A stretch of DNA of 57,331 bases, from positions 1-57,331 of the forward strand of contig JAEORO010000025.1 in assembly GCA_016840855.1 (NCBI GenBank), given 5' to 3'. Each line of letters opens with the position of its first letter. Position 1 is the stretch's first letter. The position numbers and the translations under genes are program-made. This document shows positions 42,918-50,745 of the stretch, in pieces. Source of the DNA: Candidatus Thorarchaeota archaeon (lineage in GTDB: Archaea > Asgardarchaeota > Thorarchaeia > Thorarchaeales > Thorarchaeaceae). The notes below the pieces were generated by a model that was given only the letters and a program-made list of their open reading frames with translations, searched no databases and was not told the DNA's origin.

Positions 42918-43445
42918 ATGACGCCAACAGACAAGGAGCCAAAAATCAAAAAGGCTTCAAAGGCAAAGTATCTTTTCAAAATAACAGTAGTCGGTCCTGA
43001 AGACTCGTTATTGGATGATGTTCTTTCAACATTCGATCCAGTCGTAAAAGTAGATGGAATTCGAATTGTATCTGCAGATCGCTCTACAGATGACTCTGAA
43101 GTGCGAGCTGTTTTCATGTCACCAAAGCATGCTGCACTCGATATCCTTCTCTCATTGACCTTTAAGGGTGCTAGTGCTGTGATTATTGTTCTGAAAGACC
43201 CTGATCCTGAATTGGAGACTATCTATAGAAATGAAATCAGAGAAAATCTTGGAACTAGCATTCCTACTCGAGTTGTGACAGTTGGATCATCACTCGACGA
43301 ATTCAAACGGAATGAGATACACCACTATTTTGATGAACTCGTAGACGAGATTCTCGCTCTCAGAGAGAAAGAACACATGCTGAAAGAAGCGGAGAAAGAT
43401 AAGAAGAAGAAAATGAAGGTTTCAAAGAAGAAGAGGAAAAAGTGA
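42918..43445 (+). CDS. Degenerate small-GTPase-like protein
   Basis: The 175-aa product follows the strand order of Ras/Rab/Arf-like GTPases. FKITVVGPEDSLLDDVL occupies the place of the P-loop strand but lacks G-x4-G-K-(S/T). VRAVFMSPKHAALDILLSLTFKGASAVIIVLKDPDPE corresponds to the switch II/beta4 segment, with M-S-P-K instead of D-x-x-G. TRVVTVGSSLDEF may represent the region of N-K-x-D. It cannot bind GTP in the usual way, so it would be a pseudo-GTPase. The Lys-rich tail may bind acidic partners; the acidic protein gene follows 46 bases downstream. Confidence 0.55.
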   Translation: MTPTDKEPKIKKASKAKYLFKITVVGPEDSLLDDVLSTFDPVVKVDGIRIVSADRSTDDSEVRAVFMSPKHAALDILLSLTFKGASAVIIVLKDPDPELETIYRNEIRENLGTSIPTRVVTVGSSLDEFKRNEIHHYFDELVDEILALREKEHMLKEAEKDKKKKMKVSKKKRKK

Positions 43446-43491
43446 GACGTAACACGAAGCTTTTTTTCACTTCCATCATGTTTTCAATTCG

Positions 43492-44394
43492 GTGTCAATC
43501 GTGGACTCAGAGAAGAAAAGATCAGATGAATACTGGATGGGTGTCCGTGACTCATTAAGAATGGTTGATAGTTTCATCAAATGGGCACGTAGGAATAAAG
43601 ATCGTGCAAAAACATTGGATGATTTCATTCATGATGGTTTAGTTGCAGCTGCAAAACGATGTGAGTCTTGTTTGAAAGATGATTTAGGTCTTTCATTTGC
43701 TGAGGATGAAGAGAGAATCGATGAATCTTCTGATATTGAACATATCCCACCTGGATATGAAATGGCGTCAACTGAAGATGAATCATATTCGGAAGAGAAT
43801 GTTGATGATGGATTTGATATGACTCCAGATGACATGTCACCTGAATCTTCTGAAGTGCCAATTGAAACTGAAGACGACTCAATCAGTATTGACACTGTAG
43901 GTCGTATTGAAGAGGAAGAGATTGAAGACATATCGATAGATGGACCGACTCGTGAGTTTTCCTCAGATTTCGAGCTTATCGAGCCTACTGATCTTGATCC
44001 AAAACACACGAATATCCATGAAGAATCAGTTCCTCCAGAATCCGAAGTTGAAAGCGATACCACTGGAGATGCCGAGCATGGACCATCCTTTACTTGGGAT
44101 GATTATGAGAGGGCTATAACTCCAGCCAGAGATGAACCAGAGTATAGTGAAGAAGATATCGAACTTCCTCCTCCAGTTGAGATGGAATCCGTTGGTGAAA
44201 CATTTGAAACAGAAACCATCTCTGAACCTCCTGAAATCTCTAATGATGAATCTGAAACCAGCACAATTGACGATGAAGATGTTGATGCTTCCAAAAAAAT
44301 CACACAGCCTCCCCCTCCGCCTCCTCCCCCTGATAGCGATGAGGATGAAGAAGAAAGGCGGCGTCGAGCACGACGACTATTCTTTGGAGACTAG
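43492..44394 (+). CDS. Acidic disordered protein with eight-proline tract
   Basis: The product is 300 aa. A helical N-terminal region (about 1-70, WMGVRDSLRMVDSFIKWARRN) ends in a CESC pair. Most of the rest is an acidic, Ser/Glu/Asp-rich, low-complexity region without predicted fold. Near the C-terminus eight consecutive prolines are followed by DSDEDEEE and a basic RRRRARRLFF tail. The start is GTG 43492. Such a tract is a possible ligand for profilin-, SH3- or EVH1-like domains and would need aIF5A for translation. Function is unknown; cotranscription with the pseudo-GTPase gene is plausible. Confidence 0.6.
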   Translation: MSIVDSEKKRSDEYWMGVRDSLRMVDSFIKWARRNKDRAKTLDDFIHDGLVAAAKRCESCLKDDLGLSFAEDEERIDESSDIEHIPPGYEMASTEDESYSEENVDDGFDMTPDDMSPESSEVPIETEDDSISIDTVGRIEEEEIEDISIDGPTREFSSDFELIEPTDLDPKHTNIHEESVPPESEVESDTTGDAEHGPSFTWDDYERAITPARDEPEYSEEDIELPPPVEMESVGETFETETISEPPEISNDESETSTIDDEDVDASKKITQPPPPPPPPDSDEDEEERRRRARRLFFGD

Positions 44395-45422
44395 TCCTCG
44401 TCACCTACGATTTCATGGAAAAGTTTGGTCGCTGCTTCAGCACTATTAACGCCTTTCACAATCAGATTTCCAGCTGGCATGACAGTTACCCGGATTTCAT
44501 GACCAATATTTACTATGAGAAAGCGCTTCCTACGCTCAACATCATATGATGCCTCAAGATTGTTAGCTACAGCTTCAAGGTCCAGCTTTAGTATCTTTCC
44601 AGGTGAAATATTGTAACTTTGCGAACAGAGTCGTGTCACAGATAGTTCATTCTCTTTTTTCTCTTGTTTCATCTGAGGCTGAGAACAAACTAAACAATCA
44701 GCTGCCTTTCCGATATCAAAGAAATCAAAGCTCAAATTACTTGTGTCAATTGTCATCAAACGGTTTGCAAGATCGGGTCCTCTGTTCAAAGCTAATTTCA
44801 ATGCTTCATTTACCTCAACTGAAGCAGCAAATGATAGCAATGTTGGAGAAACTCCAACATTCGCGCAAGTGTTCTCAGGATTGTCCTGAGCGTCACCCAT
44901 AACGCATTGCAAGCATCCAGTTTTTCCTGGTATAAATGTGGTCAGGTTCGCATAATACTCAACAGCTCCTGCAAACACATATGGAATTTTAAGCGTGAGA
45001 CTCGCTTTGTTAACTGCTCGTCGTGCTTTGAATGAGTCTAATCCGTCCACAATTATGTCAACTTGTTTTAGCACATCAACTGCATTTTCGTCATCGATTG
45101 ATACACAGATAGGATCAAATTGCACCTCTGGATTCATTAGCTCAAGATTATCAGCTGCCGCTTCTGCTTTTGGCTTACCAATATCTTGTGTATTGAAGAC
45201 AGTCTGTCTTTGTATGTTTGAAAGCTCAACAATATCTCGATCTACAATTCTAATTCTACCAAATCCTATCGCTGTAAGAAGACGAAGAGCTGGACTTCCA
45301 AGTCCACCTGCACCTAAAATGGCCACTGTTGTATTCATTAGAGTTTCCATATCATCTTCTGAAAAATCACGAAGTGCAAGCATCCGTGAGTATCTTTCTC
45401 TTTGATTATTTGTGAGCTTCAT
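44391..45422 (-). CDS. E1-like ThiF/MoeB/HesA-family adenylyltransferase
   Basis: This 343-aa protein has the nucleotide motif GAGGLGSPA (37-45), the adenylation Asp/Arg segment RIVDRDIVELSNIQRQ and the DGLDSFKARRAVN segment. Cys pairs CLQC (170-173) and CLVC (243-246) form the usual structural zinc site, and C186 in NTCANVG is a candidate for the sulfur or ubiquitin-like transfer cysteine. It activates the C-terminus of a small ubiquitin-like or sulfur-carrier protein. The last 90 residues (ISPGKILKLDLEAVANNLEAS, HEIRVTVMPAGNLIVKG) form an extra alpha/beta domain absent from MoeB. No ubiquitin-like gene is adjacent. It overlaps the acidic protein gene by four bases, convergently. Confidence 0.88.
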   Translation of the reverse strand: MKLTNNQRERYSRMLALRDFSEDDMETLMNTTVAILGAGGLGSPALRLLTAIGFGRIRIVDRDIVELSNIQRQTVFNTQDIGKPKAEAAADNLELMNPEVQFDPICVSIDDENAVDVLKQVDIIVDGLDSFKARRAVNKASLTLKIPYVFAGAVEYYANLTTFIPGKTGCLQCVMGDAQDNPENTCANVGVSPTLLSFAASVEVNEALKLALNRGPDLANRLMTIDTSNLSFDFFDIGKAADCLVCSQPQMKQEKKENELSVTRLCSQSYNISPGKILKLDLEAVANNLEASYDVERRKRFLIVNIGHEIRVTVMPAGNLIVKGVNSAEAATKLFHEIVGDED

Positions 45423-45481
45423 TTCTCAGAATATGAACACGGAAACTCACTTAAAACCTTGGACATGAGATAAAGTGAATC

Positions 45482-46306
45482 ATGGCATTCAGTTCTGAAA
45501 TTGCAATAGCTATCCGAAGAAATCCAAGAGAAGCTTTACAGGTAGCTCTCTCAAAATTGGATGAGCTGATTGCTCCCCCAAAGGGCATTGAACGTGTTGT
45601 TATCAAACCCTCCATATATGATCCTGAATTACCAGGCAATACTGATGCGAAGATTGTACAAGTAGTAGTTCAATTTTTTAATTCCATTGGACCTATCAGT
45701 ATAGTAGAGAGTGATAATCCATTACGAACAGCAGAAGAGGCATTTTCACGATGTGGTTATTTGGAATTTGAAACCAAGAATGTAGGTTTCGTCAATCTCT
45801 CTAAAACAGAAATGATACCTGTTCAATTTGCAGGCTATTATTTTCAAAACCGGAAAATGCCACATATTTTGCACGATAATATGTTCCTGATTAATATAGC
45901 CACATTGAAGGTCGAACCTGATATTTGTGAAATAGGCGCAAGCATCAAGAATCTATTCGGTCTTCTTCCTGAATTAGACAAAAGTGTCTACCATAATTCA
46001 ATAGACTCTGTACTTATGGACTTGTTATATGCTTACAGACCGAATCTCACAGTAATTGATCTTACTGATGTTGTAATTGGGAATCGAATCAATGGCACGA
46101 CAAAACATGTTGGTGGGGTTATAGTTGGTACAGACCCAGTTGCAGTCGACTCATTCTGTTCAAGTCTTCTTGGAATTGACCCTATGCAAGTAAATCACCT
46201 CAAAATCGCTCATTCTCTGGGAATGGGTGAAACAAATCTTGACAGAATTTCAGTCCGAGGTACAGAACATCAGAAAGCGGAATTGAGTAGACTTTTTAAA
46301 AAATAG
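45482..46306 (+). CDS. DUF362-family protein
   Basis: The 274-aa protein matches DUF362: ERVVIKPSIYDPELPGNTD, IVESDNPLRTAEEAFSRCGY and HDNMFLINIATLKV. The closing region IVGTDPVAVDSFCSSLLGIDPMQVNHLKIAHSLGMGE is characteristic. Many DUF362 proteins carry a C-terminal ferredoxin domain; this one does not. The biochemical role of the family is not settled. It is divergent from the E1-like gene by 59 bases and precedes the aminotransferase gene by 85 bases. Confidence 0.8.
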   Translation: MAFSSEIAIAIRRNPREALQVALSKLDELIAPPKGIERVVIKPSIYDPELPGNTDAKIVQVVVQFFNSIGPISIVESDNPLRTAEEAFSRCGYLEFETKNVGFVNLSKTEMIPVQFAGYYFQNRKMPHILHDNMFLINIATLKVEPDICEIGASIKNLFGLLPELDKSVYHNSIDSVLMDLLYAYRPNLTVIDLTDVVIGNRINGTTKHVGGVIVGTDPVAVDSFCSSLLGIDPMQVNHLKIAHSLGMGETNLDRISVRGTEHQKAELSRLFKK

Positions 46307-46391
46307 GTCATCAGGAAAGACTTTATCATCATGTAAAAGACAGCGATTAGACCTCTAAGGCTCTGTAATTAGTGCCTTCAATCACTAATTT

Positions 46392-47570
46392 GTGGTGCTT
46401 TATATGGACTGGACATCTCACACAATGGAGCGGATTCCCGCTTCTGGTACACTCAAGATGTTTGAGCTAGCAAAACGTATGGAGGCTGCTGGTAAGCGCA
46501 TTTATCACTTTGATATAGGTCAACCTGATTTTCCAACGCCCGACAATATAATCGCTGCTGGAATCGAAGCGCTCAATCATGGTTTTACACGATATACTCC
46601 TTCTAGGGGAATCCCACCACTCCTTAACGGCATTGAGGAACACTATGCTCGTCGTGGAATGGAAATAGATGGGTCAAAAAATGTTATTGTAACGCCAGGT
46701 GCAAAAATGGCTCTGTTTCAAGGATTTCTTAGCACAATAGACGCTGGAGATGATGTGCTGCTACTATCTCCAGCTTGGCCGACATATAGAGTGATGATTA
46801 GAACAGTGGGTGCCAAACCAGTTGATGTAGGTACCTATCCTGGATACATGCTTGATGAAGAAGCCCTCAAAACTGCATGTTCAAAATCAGTGACTGCTTT
46901 AGTAATTAACACTCCAAATAACCCAACAGGTGGGGTTCTTGATAGAGGCCAGATGGAACTCATTCACGACTTAGCAGTAGATCATGACTTTGTTGTTTTC
47001 TCTGATGAGATATACGAAATGTTGGTCTATGATGGCTTTAAACAGACATCAATGCTGGAGATAGATAAAAATCTGGAGCATACCTTAGTCATTAATGGTT
47101 TCTCTAAGACATATTCTATGACTGGCTGGCGACTTGGGTTTGCAGTAGGAAATGAAGAAACCATCAATAATATGGATCTAATTCAACAGAACACAACATC
47201 CTGCGCGGCATCATTTGTTCAATATGCGGGATATGAGGCTCTGAAAGGTGATCAGAGATCTATAAAAGCAATGGCTGAAGAATACCAGAAACGCCGTGAC
47301 TTAATCACTAGCATGTTCTGTAAAATTGAAGGAATACAATGTATCAATCCTAAAGGTGCATTCTATGTTTTCCCTGATTTCTCAGCCTACAACCTAAGTA
47401 GTAACACTCTTGCAGAGTTAATTCTTATGAAAGCCGGAGTCACATCTACTCCCGGAATAGCCTTTGGGAAGAAATATGACAACTACCTGCGCTTTTCTTA
47501 TGCTACAAAAATCTCTGAAATCGAGGACGGTCTAAACGCACTCGCTGAATTCCTTTCTACATTGGCATAG
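46392..47570 (+). CDS. Class I/II aminotransferase (aspartate aminotransferase-like)
   Basis: The 392-aa enzyme has the fold-type I pattern: the N-terminal FDIGQPDFPTPDNI, GFTRYTPSRGIPPL, the PLP Asp/Tyr segment FVVFSDEIYEMLVYDG and the Schiff-base lysine in NGFSKTYSMTGWRLGFAVG. It transfers amino groups from aspartate or other amino acids to 2-oxoglutarate. The exact specificity is uncertain. The likely start may be the second Met (MDWTSHTMERIPASGTLKM) or the annotated one. Confidence 0.9.
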   Translation: MVLYMDWTSHTMERIPASGTLKMFELAKRMEAAGKRIYHFDIGQPDFPTPDNIIAAGIEALNHGFTRYTPSRGIPPLLNGIEEHYARRGMEIDGSKNVIVTPGAKMALFQGFLSTIDAGDDVLLLSPAWPTYRVMIRTVGAKPVDVGTYPGYMLDEEALKTACSKSVTALVINTPNNPTGGVLDRGQMELIHDLAVDHDFVVFSDEIYEMLVYDGFKQTSMLEIDKNLEHTLVINGFSKTYSMTGWRLGFAVGNEETINNMDLIQQNTTSCAASFVQYAGYEALKGDQRSIKAMAEEYQKRRDLITSMFCKIEGIQCINPKGAFYVFPDFSAYNLSSNTLAELILMKAGVTSTPGIAFGKKYDNYLRFSYATKISEIEDGLNALAEFLSTLA

Positions 47571-47609
47571 AAGGTACCAATAACAGCTCCTTGACAGGAG
47601 GATTTCCCT

Positions 47610-48188
47610 GTGAATCCAGATAAAGACCAAATCCGTTTCGAATGTACACGGTGTGGTGCATGCTGTCGAGAAGATTCATTATTAGTGACTGTGACTGGTC
47701 GTGATATATCCCGAATATCTTTGGGATTAAATCTTAGTGCAAGTGAAGTGATTCGAGCACTTAATTTCTATCTAATTGAAGGTGCTGAATCACCAGAAGG
47801 TCTTCGAGATATTCCCGCCATAAACACAGAAAAAGGTCCAGCATACATTGCTCTAAAGAAATTAGAAAATGGTGATTGTTTATTCTTGAAAGACAATCTC
47901 TGCATGATACATGTAATTCGACCGATGGTGTGCATGTCTTTTCCCTTCACATTCCTAGATGATGGACATAGTAAGACTTGGGGCTTAAGCGCCAAGAAAG
48001 TGATTTGTCCTGGACTGGGATGTGGGCCTCATGTTGAAAATACTGAATTGCGAGACTTGGCTATCGCTGTGTTGGAAGACCTAGCTATATACCAAGAGTT
48101 CGTCACAGAATGGAACAAGAATGAGAAAAATCCCACCGCAAATGCTATTTTAGAAAAAATTCTTTCAGATTCACGATTTACAATTTAG
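47610..48188 (+). CDS. YkgJ-family cysteine-cluster protein
   Basis: The 192-aa protein has the Fe/Zn-type cluster of the YkgJ/UPF0153 family: CTRCGACCREDS near the N-terminus and CLFLKDNLCMIHVIRPMVCMSFPF in the middle, plus a later CPGLGCGPH. Family members bind iron or zinc and are often annotated as Fe-S oxidoreductases, without firm activity. A strong ribosome site GGAGGA precedes the start, which is GTG at 47610. It lies 40 bases after the aminotransferase gene. Confidence 0.85.
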   Translation: MNPDKDQIRFECTRCGACCREDSLLVTVTGRDISRISLGLNLSASEVIRALNFYLIEGAESPEGLRDIPAINTEKGPAYIALKKLENGDCLFLKDNLCMIHVIRPMVCMSFPFTFLDDGHSKTWGLSAKKVICPGLGCGPHVENTELRDLAIAVLEDLAIYQEFVTEWNKNEKNPTANAILEKILSDSRFTI

Positions 48189-48193
48189 AATGT

Positions 48194-49162
48194 CTATAGT
48201 TTAGTTAATATCTGAAGGATATTTCCAAAGTTGTGTTCGACAGTACGACTCTTCTCCGCATACCCTGCAAGTGTTCTCAATCTGCTATCTTTTTCTGAAA
48301 GCTGACAAAACCTGTTAGATCTAATCTCAGCATGTATCTGCTCATTCAGTTCAATTATTTCATCAGAAGACTTCAGAACATATTGAAGCATTTTGATTAG
48401 TAAATTAAACTCATTGATATCCCTGAGCTGGAGAGTTTGACTATAAAACTGAAATTCAAGTCTGGCAAGTTTCTCTCTCATAGCAACGAGATTCAATAAC
48501 CAATCTTCCACTCCATCTTCTGCTAATTCCTGACCAAGTTTCGCCCAATAACTCTGTTGATCTAAAAGTTGAACTAAGTAGGTACGAAGGAATTGGAAAT
48601 GGTCAACGCCACTTTCGATATCATCTTCAGTCCCGATAGGTTGCATCATTTGATCGGTTTGACTATGTTTCACAGCTATCATGAGTGAAAATTTGTCCAC
48701 GTACTTCTTGACTTCTTCAGTTTTTTCTCGCTCTGTTAAAAGATCTGTAAATGTATCTCCAAGTGTAAGGATGAATTTATAGAGACACTCAGAACATATT
48801 TCCGCGTTACTTGTAATCTCTTTTGTAGACAAGAATTGCATTGCATCCTCAAGATCATCTCCTGGGACATCTTTTCCGTGGATTCTTAATATCCATCCCT
48901 GAGAGATACAATATACCTTGTTGTCGGGATAGTTGATATAGATCGATGCATAGCACACATTACCCTCACTCGCACGTTCTTCTTCCATGCTCTCTCTGTC
49001 TTGATGATAGGAGAAGATAGCAGGGTCGATTTCGATTGCTTCAATCTCTAGAACTTTGTCATCATTTACACAGAGTCTTTCGTCTCCAAACACCTTGTAC
49101 ACGGGGCAACCTCTAACAAGTTTGATGTTAGATTTCTGCGTTTGTTCGCCCGTCCCAAGCAA
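48194..49162 (-). CDS. Cys-containing hypothetical protein, paralogue A
   Basis: This 322-aa protein and its neighbour at 49248-50207 are paralogues. Both share VRGC-x2-Y-x2-FGDE-x2-C-x-(N/D)-(D/N) at the N-terminus, the D-P-x-(I/F)-F strand, a C-Y-x6-(Y/D) strand followed by Y-C-(I/V)-S-Q, and a CS-(E/D)-CLY-(K/R) pair before a helical C-terminal half. The conserved cysteines probably bind a metal or form disulfides. The last 150 residues are helical and look like a partner-binding region. No family is recognised. Orientation and spacing (85 bases) suggest the pair arose by tandem duplication. Confidence 0.6.
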   Translation of the reverse strand: MLGTGEQTQKSNIKLVRGCPVYKVFGDERLCVNDDKVLEIEAIEIDPAIFSYHQDRESMEEERASEGNVCYASIYINYPDNKVYCISQGWILRIHGKDVPGDDLEDAMQFLSTKEITSNAEICSECLYKFILTLGDTFTDLLTEREKTEEVKKYVDKFSLMIAVKHSQTDQMMQPIGTEDDIESGVDHFQFLRTYLVQLLDQQSYWAKLGQELAEDGVEDWLLNLVAMREKLARLEFQFYSQTLQLRDINEFNLLIKMLQYVLKSSDEIIELNEQIHAEIRSNRFCQLSEKDSRLRTLAGYAEKSRTVEHNFGNILQILTKL

Positions 49163-49247
49163 CTGTTATTTCTCCATTTTATATCAGTTTCAATTTTAGG
49201 TGCTAAAGAATTGCATCTGATTACCATAAGTCACCATTTAGGAGTTA

Positions 49248-50207
49248 TTATGTAGTATGTGTGTCTATATTGTGTAGTGCAGACACAAGATTGCTGAATT
49301 TGTATTCGGCAATTTTTCTGGTTTCAGCATGTTGAGAAAGCATTTCTCGTATACTTTCTGGGAGCGCATCACGTTCCGTTAGACTATTAGTAATCTCCCG
49401 AATCGAATTGTTAACATTGATGACTTTCTCTGACACACCAACCATGAATCTTAATGTGCTGAGTAAGTCTGTTTCTTCATCTGAATCGTCAAGCGACAAC
49501 ACTTGAAACAAGAAAATTGATTCCAATCTTGCTAGTGTACTATATAGCTCAATCAACTCAATCAGGTCCTCCTCTGCTTCTGCTTTTCTCAGGTTGAGGA
49601 TCATCGATGCCCAATGGGATCTGCTTCTGTTGATCTCTCTAAGGTAACCCCACAGATGGTTAGTGAAGTCTGATTTTCCACTACTACTATCATAATTTGT
49701 TAATTGGATGGCCATGTTCGTTGCCAACTCACGAACATATTTCGCTATTATTTCGTTCCTCTCATCATCTGTAAGAAAGCCTTCTGAGCCTTCCCCCAAG
49801 GTCCTAAGGTACCTATAGAGGCAGTCTGAACAGAGAACTCCGTCTCTGCTCTTCTCCGACGAGGTTACAAACTGCAGAGCATTCTCGATTTCCGCTACTT
49901 TGACATCCTTATTATTAATGCAGATTCGCTGGTTCTGACTCACGCAATAACAAACACCATCATCTCGATCGAGAAACATTAACAAATAACACATACTTAC
50001 ATTATCGCTTCGAAACTCAGCCAGCTGCGATTTTGAGCGAAGAGGAGTGAAAAAACTTGGGTCTACTGAAATCGCATTTATTGGTAAAATACTGTCGTTG
50101 TTTAAGCAGACCTTCTCATCACCAAACTCGCGGTAACAACAGCAACCTCTCACAAGATGCGTCGGTTCTTGTATTGAACTTGAGGTGATGTCTCGGTCTA
50201 CATTCAC
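49248..50207 (-). CDS. Cys-containing hypothetical protein, paralogue B
   Basis: This 319-aa protein is the upstream copy of the pair described for 48194-49162. It carries an extra Cys in the opening motif (VRGCCCYREFGDE) and the same later CSDCLYRYLRTLGEG pair. Divergence between the copies is substantial (roughly a third identical by eye), so the duplication is not recent, and both have kept the cysteine framework. Function is unknown. It follows a 190-base gap that contains the inverted repeat at 50221-50320. Confidence 0.6.
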   Translation of the reverse strand: MNVDRDITSSSIQEPTHLVRGCCCYREFGDEKVCLNNDSILPINAISVDPSFFTPLRSKSQLAEFRSDNVSMCYLLMFLDRDDGVCYCVSQNQRICINNKDVKVAEIENALQFVTSSEKSRDGVLCSDCLYRYLRTLGEGSEGFLTDDERNEIIAKYVRELATNMAIQLTNYDSSSGKSDFTNHLWGYLREINRSRSHWASMILNLRKAEAEEDLIELIELYSTLARLESIFLFQVLSLDDSDEETDLLSTLRFMVGVSEKVINVNNSIREITNSLTERDALPESIREMLSQHAETRKIAEYKFSNLVSALHNIDTHTT

Positions 50208-50220
50208 TTGGAACGCCTCT

Positions 50221-50320
50221 GGCTTGACTTACCCTCTTATTCCATATTCATAAATATGAAATAATATCAAGGTTTCTTCAACAGGCTGCCAGTTCCAATA
50301 TGGTGGCGGCTAGTCAAGCC
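50221..50320. repeat. 9-bp inverted repeat spanning about 100 bp
   Basis: GGCTTGACT (50221-50229) and AGTCAAGCC (50312-50320) are exact reverse complements 82 bases apart. Flanks TCT and TCAGA give imperfect extension. No open frame lies between. It could be a small non-autonomous element remnant or an RNA structure; evidence is weak. Confidence 0.25.
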
Positions 50321-50369
50321 TCAGAATCTGAGTTCGCATTTGAATGAATCTAGGATGTTCGGAAAAAGA

Positions 50370-50390
50370 ATGGAGCTTGTGGGGCTCCAT
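50370..50390 (-). terminator. Hairpin terminator after the ribbon-helix-helix gene
   Basis: ATGGAGC and GCTCCAT form a 7-bp stem with a 7-base loop, eight bases past the stop of the RHH gene. On the minus strand it is followed by TTCTTTTTCC. Confidence 0.55.
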
Positions 50391-50397
50391 CATTTAA

Positions 50398-50538
50398 TCA
50401 ACCCCACAGCTCTCTTTTGAGCAAATCACGAATGGCAATTCTGATGGCTTCAGATCTATTTGGATAGAGGTTATTCTCAACAAGCTTCTCTAAACCATCA
50501 ACATAAGTTTCTGGAATGTGCAAGGTTACGAGCTTCAT
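50398..50538 (-). CDS. Ribbon-helix-helix (CopG-like) transcription factor, 46 aa
   Basis: This short gene encodes 46 residues: an N-terminal strand MKLVTLHIPETYVDGL, a helix LEKLVENNLYPNRSEAIRIA with the RSEAIR motif typical of RHH proteins, and a closing helix RDLLKRELWG. RHH dimers bind DNA with the N-terminal strand. AGGTGAT lies eight bases before the ATG, and a hairpin-plus-T-tract terminator follows. It is divergent from the ADP-forming acyl-CoA synthetase gene and may control itself or that gene through the palindrome at 50591-50607. Confidence 0.85.
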   Translation of the reverse strand: MKLVTLHIPETYVDGLEKLVENNLYPNRSEAIRIAIRDLLKRELWG

Positions 50539-50590
50539 CTCGATAATCACCTAGGTATTTTCAGCGTCATACCCGAATATGGATGTAAGT

Positions 50591-50607
50591 AATACTAGGT
50601 TGGTATT
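50591..50607. promoter_or_regulatory. AATAC-N7-GTATT inverted repeat, candidate operator
   Basis: A 5-bp inverted repeat in the divergent region between the RHH gene and the acyl-CoA synthetase gene. RHH dimers favour short palindromes like this, but no binding is shown. Confidence 0.3.
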
Positions 50608-50687
50608 CAACTTGAACTGGCCGTAACTTGGATATTATCTGAGAACAAGTAGCAATTTGTGTACTGGGTTAATCCTCTAAGCGATAT

Positions 50688-50695
50688 CTTATAAC
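50688..50695 (+). promoter_or_regulatory. TATA-like box for the acyl-CoA synthetase gene
   Basis: CTTATAAC lies about 55 bases before the TTG start at 50746, placing the transcription start near 50720. Confidence 0.45.
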
Positions 50696-50745
50696 TATCT
50701 TGCATCGACGACCGACTCTGACCAAACCTTAGGTCGTGCAGTAAA

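Noticed and set aside
50221..50320. Insertion sequence between the RHH and paralogue genes
   Set aside because: The inverted repeat is only 9 bp, no target duplication or transposase is visible, and the element would be about 100 bp.
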